Source: Jiangella rhizosphaerae
GTDB taxonomy: Bacteria > Actinomycetota > Actinomycetes > Jiangellales > Jiangellaceae
DNA length: 48,248 nucleotides
Direction: 5' to 3'
Assembly: GCF_003579925.1 (NCBI RefSeq)
Contig: NZ_QUAL01000003.1
Coordinates: 241 to 48,488, forward strand
In this document: positions 42,618 to 48,248 of the stretch, piece after piece
Numbering within the stretch: position 1 is the first letter of the stretch
How the letters are laid out: each line of letters opens with the position of its first letter
Program-made: the position numbers and the translations under genes
Notes under the pieces: generated by a model
Databases searched by the model: none
What the model was told of the DNA's origin: nothing
Seen by the model: the letters and a program-made list of their open reading frames with translations, nothing else

Positions 42618-43631
42618 ATGTCCAGGTCGACGCGTGCACCGTCCATCACGGACGTCGCGCGACTCGCGGGCGTGTCGGTGCCGACGGTGTCGCGGGTGAT
42701 CACCGGCTCCGTCCCGGTCAGCCAGGAGCGGACCGACCGCGTCCTGGCGGCCATCCGTGAGCTGGGGTATCGCCCGAACGGCGCCGCTCGGGCGTTGGTG
42801 ACGGGCCGGCAGTCGGTCATCGCGGTGCTGGCCAGCAACACCACCCGCTACGGCTACGCCACCACGCTGCAGGGCATCGAGGAAGCCGCCCGGCTGGCCG
42901 GCTTCATCGTGATGATCACGGTCATCGAGACCGACGAGCCCGGGGCGGTCCAGGCGGCCGTCGACCTCGCCCTGAGCCATCCCGTCGCCGGCGTCGTCGT
43001 GCTGAAGTTCGACCCGCCGGGCGCGGCCGCGCTGCACCGCCTGCCCGAAGCTCTGCCGGTGGTGGCGGCCTCAGGCGGGCGCGGCGACGGCGTGCCGCAC
43101 GCGGTCCTCGACGACACCGCCGGCGCCACGGCGGCGACCGAGTACCTGCTCGGGCTCGGTCACCGGACGGTGCACTACGTCGCGGTCCCGACGTCGGGGC
43201 GCCGGGCCGGCCGGGCCACCGGCTGGAAGCGGGCGCTGACCCGGGCCGGCGTCGACGTGCCGCCGGTGCTGGACGCGGGCTGGGAGCCGGAGCGCGCCTA
43301 CGAGATCGGCCGCGAGCTGGGCGGACGCGACGACGTCACCGCCGTGTTGTGCGGCAACGACGAGTTGGCCATGGGCCTGATGCGCGGCCTGCACGAGGCC
43401 GGTCGCCGGGTGCCCGCCGACATCAGCGTGGTGGGCTTCGACGGCCACCCCATGGGCCGGTTCTGGACGCCGGCGCTCACCACGGTCGAGCAGGACTTCG
43501 CCGATCTCGGCCGGCGCTCGTTCGCCCTGCTCGGCGAGCTGCTCGGCACGGGCCACACCGCCAAGACGTCGTCGTCGGCGGCCCGGCTCGTGGTGCGCGA
43601 GAGCAGCGGACCTCCGCCGGTCGCCGGCTGA
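42618..43631 (+). CDS. LacI family transcriptional regulator for the alpha-galactosidase operon
   Basis: This is a 337-residue regulator. The DNA-binding domain is PSITDVARLAGVSVPTVSRVITGSVPVSQERTDRV with hinge PNGAARAL, and the effector domain includes TTRYGYATTLQGIEEAARLAGF and VLCGNDELAMGLMRGLHEAGRRVPADISVVGFDGHP. The standard DVA-x-x-AGVS-x-x-TVSR motif predicts binding to CG-centred palindromes, two of which lie 45-90 bp downstream of its stop, before the GH36 gene. The start has no Shine-Dalgarno; a -10-like TACGCT lies 9 nt upstream, so translation may be leaderless. Confidence 0.93.
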   Translation: MSRSTRAPSITDVARLAGVSVPTVSRVITGSVPVSQERTDRVLAAIRELGYRPNGAARALVTGRQSVIAVLASNTTRYGYATTLQGIEEAARLAGFIVMITVIETDEPGAVQAAVDLALSHPVAGVVVLKFDPPGAAALHRLPEALPVVAASGGRGDGVPHAVLDDTAGATAATEYLLGLGHRTVHYVAVPTSGRRAGRATGWKRALTRAGVDVPPVLDAGWEPERAYEIGRELGGRDDVTAVLCGNDELAMGLMRGLHEAGRRVPADISVVGFDGHPMGRFWTPALTTVEQDFADLGRRSFALLGELLGTGHTAKTSSSAARLVVRESSGPPPVAG

Positions 43632-43662
43632 TCCACCGCCGCGCTGGTCGGCCGTGGACCTC

Positions 43663-43690
43663 TTGACTGCGATTCTGAAAACGTTATCAT
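43663..43690 (+). promoter_or_regulatory. Promoter of the GH36/transporter operon overlapped by a LacI-type operator
   Basis: TTGACT (43663-43668), 16-bp spacer, TATCAT (43685-43690). The 14-bp operator TGAAAACGTTATCA (43676-43689) overlaps the -10 and matches the LacI-family pattern TGA-N-AACGTT-N-TCA. Confidence 0.65.
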
Positions 43691-43708
43691 CGGCGGAACG
43701 CCTGCTCC

Positions 43709-43722
43709 TGTGAGCGTTAACA
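43709..43722 (+). promoter_or_regulatory. Second LacI-type operator before the GH36 gene
   Basis: TGTGAGCGTTAACA fits the LacI-family consensus TGTnAnCGnTnACA. It is 33 bp from the first operator, about three helical turns, so the two sites face the same side of the DNA. Confidence 0.6.
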
Positions 43723-43744
43723 GCACCGAGGAAGGCCGATGCCG

Positions 43745-45919
43745 ATGACGTCGCAGCCCGTGAGCGTCGTGTGGGGACACGACGCCCTGACCGTGGTCCT
43801 GGCCGCCGAACCCGGCGGGCCGGTGCGGCTCACCCGGATCGAGCCGGCCGCGCTCGAGTCGGCCGCGCCGGAGCCGGCCGCGATGGAGCCGGCCGCGCCG
43901 GGACCCACCCAGCCGCTCGTCGAGCTGCTGGTCGCGGGGGAGGGCGGCACGTGGTCGGGCCCGCGGCAGATCGAGAGCACGGTCGGCGCGCGGCTGCGCT
44001 ATGCCGGGCACCGCGAACACCGGGCGGGCGGCTGGACGACGCTCGAGGTCGACCAGGTCGACGACCGCGCCGGGCTGCTGGTCACCGCGGTGCTGCGCTC
44101 ACCGCTCGGGGTGGCGGCGATCCAGGCGACGACGACGGTCCGGGTCACCGGGGCCGAGCCGGTGACCCTGCACGCGGTCAGCTCACTGGCCACCGGCGCG
44201 TTCCGTCCGGGCCGGGGCGGCGCCGACGGCATCGACGTCCTCTGGGCGGAGAACGACTGGCTGGCGGAGGGACGGTGGCAGCGGCGGCCGCTGCGGGAGC
44301 GCCGCCTGCCCGACGTGGACCTCACCGCGCACGGCCAGAACCCGCGGGGCGCGCTGGTGGTCGCGAGCCACGGATCGTGGTCGTCCGGGGAGTACCTGCC
44401 GGCCGGCGCGCTGCTCGACACCGCGAGCGGACGGGCCTGGGCGTTCCAGATCGAGCACAACGGCGCCTGGCGATGGGAGGTGGGGGAGCGGCTCGACGGC
44501 GTCTACCTCGCCCTGCACGGACCCGGCGACGCCGACCACCAGTGGCGGCACACGCTGGAGCCGGGTCAGGAGTTCGGCAGCGTCCCGGCCGCGCTGGCCG
44601 TCGGCGACGGCGGACCGGAGGCGGCGGTGGCGGCGCTGACGGCGTACCGGCGGGCGATCGTCCGGCCGCACCCGGACCGCCGGACGCTGCCCGTCGTCTT
44701 CAACGACTACATGAACACCCTCGACGGCGACCCCACCACCGAGCGGCTGCTCCCGTTGGTCGACGCCGCGGCGCGCGCCGGCGCGGAGTACTTCTGCATC
44801 GACGCCGGCTGGTACGACGAGGACGGCACGTGGTGGGACAGCGTCGGCGCGTGGGAGCCGTCGGCGACCCGCTTCCCGAACGGTCTGGGCGAGGTGGTCG
44901 ACGCGATCCGCGCTGCCGGCATGCGGCCCGGCCTGTGGCTGGAGCCCGAGGTCGTCGGGGTGCGCAGCCCACTGGCCGACAGCCTGCCGCCGGACGCGTT
45001 CTTCCAGCGCGACGGGCGCCGCCAGGCCGAGAACGGCCGGTACCACCTCGACCTGCGCCACCCCGCCGCGGTGGCCCACCTGGACGCCACGGTCGACCGG
45101 CTGGTCGAGGAGTTCGGGATCGGCTACTTCAAGCTCGACTACAACATCAACCCCGGCGCCGGCACCGACGCCAAGGCCGACGCCCCCGGCGCCGGGCTGC
45201 TGGCGCACAACCGCGCCCACCTGCGCTGGCTCGAGGGCGTGCTGGACCGTCACCCGGGCCTGGTTCTGGAGAACTGCGGCTCCGGTGGCATGCGCATCGA
45301 CTACGCGCTGCTCGCGCGGCTGCAGCTGCAGTCGACCAGCGACCAGCAGAACCCGCTGCGCTATCCGCCGATCGCCGCGGCGGCGCCGATGGCGGTGCTG
45401 CCCGAACAGTCGGCGAACTGGGCGTATCCGCAGCCGGAGATGTCCGACGAGGAGATCGCGTTCACCATGACGACCGGGCTGCTCGGGCGCCTCTATCTCT
45501 CCGGCCACCTGAACCGGATGACGGCGGACCAGTTCGCGCTGGTCCGCGACGGCGTCGACGCGTACCGGGAGATGCGGACGGGCGTGGCCGCGGCGGTGCC
45601 GTTCTGGCCGCTCGGCCTGCCCGGCTGGACCGACGGCTGGATCGCGCTCGGCCTGCGCGCCGGCGGGGACAGCCTCCTGGCCGTGTGGCGGCGGCCGGGT
45701 GCGGGCGCCGTCACCGACCTCCCGCTGCCGCACCTGCGGGGCACCACCCCCGAGATCGACGTGCTCTATCCGCGCCGGCTGCCGGCCTGGCGGCAGGCGT
45801 GGGACGCGGACGCCGGCGTCCTCCGCCTGCAGGGCGAGCCGGCTCCGTCAGCTCGTGTGTTCCGCCTGCGTGACACCCGACCGATCCGTACGAACCGAGG
45901 ACGAGGAGAGGCTCGATGA
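43745..45919 (+). CDS. GH36 family alpha-galactosidase
   Basis: This is a 724-residue protein. The ATG at 43745 has GAGGAAGG 9 nt upstream; the earlier ATG at 43739 is only 3 nt from it. The N-terminal beta-sandwich (to about residue 300) is followed by the catalytic barrel: VVFNDYMNTLDGDP, CIDAGWYDEDG, GLWLEPEV, FKLDYN with nucleophile Asp465, NCGSGGMRID and SDQQNPLRYP with acid/base Asp533. There is no signal peptide, so it cleaves imported alpha-galactosides (melibiose/raffinose class). Residues 30-55 hold an unusual Glu-Pro-Ala repeat (EPAALESAAPEPAAMEPAAP). Its stop overlaps the next start (ATGA). Confidence 0.93.
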   Translation: MTSQPVSVVWGHDALTVVLAAEPGGPVRLTRIEPAALESAAPEPAAMEPAAPGPTQPLVELLVAGEGGTWSGPRQIESTVGARLRYAGHREHRAGGWTTLEVDQVDDRAGLLVTAVLRSPLGVAAIQATTTVRVTGAEPVTLHAVSSLATGAFRPGRGGADGIDVLWAENDWLAEGRWQRRPLRERRLPDVDLTAHGQNPRGALVVASHGSWSSGEYLPAGALLDTASGRAWAFQIEHNGAWRWEVGERLDGVYLALHGPGDADHQWRHTLEPGQEFGSVPAALAVGDGGPEAAVAALTAYRRAIVRPHPDRRTLPVVFNDYMNTLDGDPTTERLLPLVDAAARAGAEYFCIDAGWYDEDGTWWDSVGAWEPSATRFPNGLGEVVDAIRAAGMRPGLWLEPEVVGVRSPLADSLPPDAFFQRDGRRQAENGRYHLDLRHPAAVAHLDATVDRLVEEFGIGYFKLDYNINPGAGTDAKADAPGAGLLAHNRAHLRWLEGVLDRHPGLVLENCGSGGMRIDYALLARLQLQSTSDQQNPLRYPPIAAAAPMAVLPEQSANWAYPQPEMSDEEIAFTMTTGLLGRLYLSGHLNRMTADQFALVRDGVDAYREMRTGVAAAVPFWPLGLPGWTDGWIALGLRAGGDSLLAVWRRPGAGAVTDLPLPHLRGTTPEIDVLYPRRLPAWRQAWDADAGVLRLQGEPAPSARVFRLRDTRPIRTNRGRGEAR

Positions 45920-47250
45920 AGAGATCCCTGACCTTCGTGGCGGCGCTGATCGCCGTGACCCTGACCGCCACGGCCTGCAGCGACCCCGCGTCCGGACCGT
46001 CGGGAGAGGACGGCGGGGGCGGCGAGACGGCCGGCGGCGACGCCGCGTGGCCGGATCCGGCCGGTGACCTCGACGGCGTCGAGCTGACCATCTGGGCGGC
46101 GCAGAACAGCACCACCGTTCCGGAGCAGGTGGTGGCCGCGTTCGAGGAGGAGACCGGCGCGTCGGTCGAGGTCGTCACGATCCCGGACCCGTACGAGCAG
46201 GGCATCCAGACCCGGGTCGCCACCGGGGACATGCCGGACCTGGCGTTCTGGCAGCCGACGGCGTCGATGCTCACCGCCATCAACGCGCGCACCAACCTGC
46301 AGCCGCTGGACGGCGCACCGTGGATCGAGGAGCTCGCGCCGGAGCTCCAGGACATGACCGGCATCCTCGACGGCACCCGCTACGCCGCGCTGATCACCAG
46401 CCCGGCCGTCGAAGGCGTCTACTACAACAAGCAGGTCTTCGCCGCCAACGGCATCACCGAGCCGCCGTCGGACTTCGCCGAGATGATCGAGATCGCCCGG
46501 CAGCTCGACGCGGCGGGCGTCACCCCGTTCTACGAGATGGGCGGCGACCGCTGGGCCACCCAGTGGTGGGTGCAGGTGCAGCTGGCCGACGCCGCCGCCG
46601 ACGGGTTCTGGGACCGCGTCAACGCCGGTGAGGAGACGTTCGAGAGCCCCGTCGTGCTCGACGCCATCACCACCTACCAGAGCCTGGTGCAGGAGGGCCT
46701 GTTCAACGACGACATCGTCACGGCCACGTTCGAGGACCAGGGCGACGCGCTGCTGGCCGGCGAGGCCGCGATGGTCATGCAGGTCAACTCGTTCTTCGGC
46801 CAGCTCCAGGCCAAGGCCGACACCGCCACGCTCGACGAGACCATCGGGTTCTTCCCGATCTCGCCGTCGGGCAACGTCGGCACCTTCATCCCGGACCAGA
46901 GCAACGCGCTGGTCGCGTTCCGCACCGGGGACGCCGAGCGCGAGGCGGCGGCGCGACAGCTGCTCGCGTACTGGATGGGGCCCGGCTACGCCGACTTCGT
47001 CGAGGACCGGCAGACCGTCTCGCTGAAGCCGGACGTGCCCAGCCCCGACGGCGTCCCGCAGGCGCTGCTGGACGTGCACGCGTCGCTGGCCGACGCCGTC
47101 GGCTCGATGCAGGCGCTCGCCGTCGCCAACCCCGACCTCTACCTCAACCTCGCCGACATGCTCGCAGGGACGATGACGCCGGAGCAGGTGGCGGCGGCCA
47201 CCCAGGACCAGTTCGAGCAGCTGGCCCAGGCGGCCGGGGTCGGAGGATGA
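45916..47250 (+). CDS. CUT1 ABC transporter, sugar-binding lipoprotein (probable alpha-galactoside)
   Basis: This is a 444-residue binding protein. The ATG overlaps the GH36 stop by 4 bases; GAGGAGAGG is just upstream. The leader MKRSLTFVAALIAVTLTATAC has a lipobox ending in Cys21 and no twin arginines, so Sec export, unlike the other two binding proteins here. LTIWAAQNSTTVPEQVVAAFEEETGASV is a typical opening. Coupling to alpha-galactosidase suggests melibiose, raffinose or a related galactoside as ligand. Confidence 0.92.
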   Translation: MKRSLTFVAALIAVTLTATACSDPASGPSGEDGGGGETAGGDAAWPDPAGDLDGVELTIWAAQNSTTVPEQVVAAFEEETGASVEVVTIPDPYEQGIQTRVATGDMPDLAFWQPTASMLTAINARTNLQPLDGAPWIEELAPELQDMTGILDGTRYAALITSPAVEGVYYNKQVFAANGITEPPSDFAEMIEIARQLDAAGVTPFYEMGGDRWATQWWVQVQLADAAADGFWDRVNAGEETFESPVVLDAITTYQSLVQEGLFNDDIVTATFEDQGDALLAGEAAMVMQVNSFFGQLQAKADTATLDETIGFFPISPSGNVGTFIPDQSNALVAFRTGDAEREAAARQLLAYWMGPGYADFVEDRQTVSLKPDVPSPDGVPQALLDVHASLADAVGSMQALAVANPDLYLNLADMLAGTMTPEQVAAATQDQFEQLAQAAGVGG

Positions 47251-47256
47251 CCGCCG

Positions 47257-48159
47257 ATGGCGCACGCCTCCGCTCCCACGGCTGACCGGCGGCGGGAGCG
47301 GACCACCCACCCGGGCTGGTTCCTGCTCCCCGCGCTGGTCGTCCTGGCCGTGTTCTTCGTCGTCCCGACGGTCTTCAACTTCGTCTACGCGTTCACGGAC
47401 TGGTCCAGCTTCAAGAGCGAGATCAACGCCGTCGGGTTCGCGAACTTCACCGCGCTCGCCGAGAACGGCACGCTGTTCTCGTCGCTGCGGATCACGCTCG
47501 TGTACGCGGTGCTGGTGGCGATCTTCCAGAACGTCTTCGGGCTCGCGCTGGCCGTGCTGCTCGAGCGCGACACCGCGCTGAACCGGTTCGCCCGGGCGGC
47601 GTTCTTCATCCCGGTGCTGATGTCCGCGCTGGCGGTCGGCTACGTCTTCCAGGCGCTGCTGAAGCCGGACGGGGCGCTCAACGACGTGCTGGGGTTCTTC
47701 GCCGGCCGCGACGTCACGACGCCCTGGCTGGGCGACACCACCTGGACGATCGTCGTCGTCGCGCTGATCCACGCGTGGAAGTGGATGGGGCTGTCGATGC
47801 TCATCTACCTGGCCGGGCTGAAGACGATGCCGGAGGACGTCCTCGAGGCCGCCCGCATGGACGGCGCGCCGGCGTGGAAGGCGTTCTGGACCATCCGCTT
47901 CCCGCTGCTGGCGCCCGCGGTGACGTTCAGCGTCGCCACGGCGCTGCTCGGCTCGATGAACGGCTTCGACATCGTCCAGGCGACGACGGAGGGCGGCCCG
48001 GCCCGCACCACCGAGATCCTCAACATCTTCATCTACCGCACCTTCGGCCAGGGCCTGTTCGCCCAGGCCACGACGATGAGCCTGGTGCTGTTCCTGATGG
48101 TCGCGCTGCTCGCGTTCCCCGTCATCAGGATCCTGCGCCGCAGAGAGGAGATCCTGTGA
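47257..48159 (+). CDS. CUT1 ABC transporter permease, MalF type
   Basis: This is a 300-residue permease with about six membrane segments beginning WFLLPALVVLAVFFVVPTVFNFVYAFTDW. The EAA loop is near residue 200 (DVLEAARMDGAPAWKAFWTIRFPLL). It starts 6 nt after the binding-protein stop. It forms a channel with the next permease. Confidence 0.93.
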   Translation: MAHASAPTADRRRERTTHPGWFLLPALVVLAVFFVVPTVFNFVYAFTDWSSFKSEINAVGFANFTALAENGTLFSSLRITLVYAVLVAIFQNVFGLALAVLLERDTALNRFARAAFFIPVLMSALAVGYVFQALLKPDGALNDVLGFFAGRDVTTPWLGDTTWTIVVVALIHAWKWMGLSMLIYLAGLKTMPEDVLEAARMDGAPAWKAFWTIRFPLLAPAVTFSVATALLGSMNGFDIVQATTEGGPARTTEILNIFIYRTFGQGLFAQATTMSLVLFLMVALLAFPVIRILRRREEIL

Positions 48160-48248
48160 GCGGGCTGGTGGCCGAGCGCGACCGCGTGGCCGCGCCGGCG
48201 GGCGGCGGCGTGGCTCGGCGGCGTGGGCAGCGGCGTGGCCGGCCGTCG
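48156..48248 (+). CDS. Start of the partner permease (MalG type), truncated by the window edge
   Basis: A GTG overlapping the previous stop (GTGA) opens a frame MSGLVAERDRVAAPAGGGVA followed by an arginine-rich stretch, the kind of basic leader that precedes the first membrane helix of MalG-type permeases. Only 31 codons are in the window, so identity rests mainly on operon position. Confidence 0.6.
   Translation, partial: MSGLVAERDRVAAPAGGGVARRRGQRRGRPS

Noticed and set aside
42329-42760. Plus-strand open frame before the second LacI gene
   Set aside because: Arg-rich composition, no ribosome-binding site, and it runs into the LacI gene in another frame.
1-48248. CRISPR arrays, tRNA, rRNA, riboswitch or phage attachment sites
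   Set aside because: No regularly spaced repeats, no tRNA-like cloverleaf or integrase gene and no recognisable riboswitch were seen by eye; a covariance-model search was not possible.

Overview
The window is a high-GC (about 70%), strongly GC3-biased stretch of an actinobacterial chromosome; genus cannot be fixed from sequence alone. Three things point to a soil- or plant-associated actinomycete. It carries several carbohydrate importers of the CUT1 ABC class (binding protein plus two permeases) with no ATPase gene beside them. Its substrate-binding lipoproteins have twin-arginine leaders. It is dense in glycan-active enzymes and GntR and LacI regulators. No rRNA, tRNA, CRISPR array, transposase or phage gene was seen.

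Layout. (1) 1-3.5 kb: a small secreted Cys/Trp-rich protein and a large SF2 helicase with an unexpected membrane-like hairpin, both on the minus strand. (2) 3.6-14.1 kb, plus strand: a predicted (alpha/alpha)6-type glycosidase of unknown specificity, a secreted 1277-residue beta-helix plus GH43 protein, then an ABC importer operon (binding protein, two permeases) ending in an aldose-epimerase-like gene. Strong hairpin terminators separate these units. (3) 14.1-14.9 kb: a gene-free convergent gap with two inverted repeats. (4) 14.9-24.5 kb: a sugar/inositol-like catabolic island. On the minus strand it has an SDR, a metallo-beta-lactamase-fold hydrolase, a Gfo/Idh/MocA oxidoreductase, a GntR/HutC regulator and an IolC-like kinase. 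On the plus strand, divergent from the kinase, it has a DUF2090 (aldolase-like) protein, a zinc dehydrogenase, a TIM-barrel isomerase/epimerase, a second Gfo/Idh/MocA protein and an SDR, almost all with overlapping stop/start codons.

(5) 24.6-42.3 kb: what looks like one glycan-utilisation locus. A tightly coupled minus-strand operon (33.9 to 24.6 kb) encodes a large protein of unknown family, a Gfo/Idh/MocA-PmoA-like (DUF6807) fusion, a GH1 beta-glycosidase, a zinc sugar dehydrogenase, a 32-codon relic resembling the C-terminus of an ABC permease, an enolase-superfamily dehydratase and another Gfo/Idh/MocA protein. Divergent from it are an alpha/beta hydrolase and an operon of polysaccharide pyruvyl transferase-family protein, LplB/LplC-like permeases, a Tat lipoprotein binding protein and a LacI regulator. 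A Tat-exported PL22-like beta-propeller protein lies convergent to the LacI gene. Four control regions across this locus carry a shared motif, CGTTCCATC, as palindromes, tandem repeats or a 42-bp inverted repeat. It probably marks a single LacI-type regulon. (6) 42.6-48.2 kb: a second LacI regulator, a GH36 alpha-galactosidase preceded by two LacI-type operators, and a further binding protein and permease pair, cut off in the second permease.

Together the genes describe capture of oligosaccharides outside the cell, import by CUT1 transporters that must borrow an ATPase (MsiK-type) from elsewhere, intracellular glycosidic cleavage, and oxidative processing of the released sugars through NAD(P)-dependent dehydrogenases, isomerases and an acid-sugar dehydratase. 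The most novel elements are the 31.4-33.9 kb unknown protein, the Gfo/Idh-PmoA fusion, the pyruvyl-transferase-like gene inside an importer operon, the beta-helix/GH43 architecture, and the CGTTCCATC regulon that ties the locus together.
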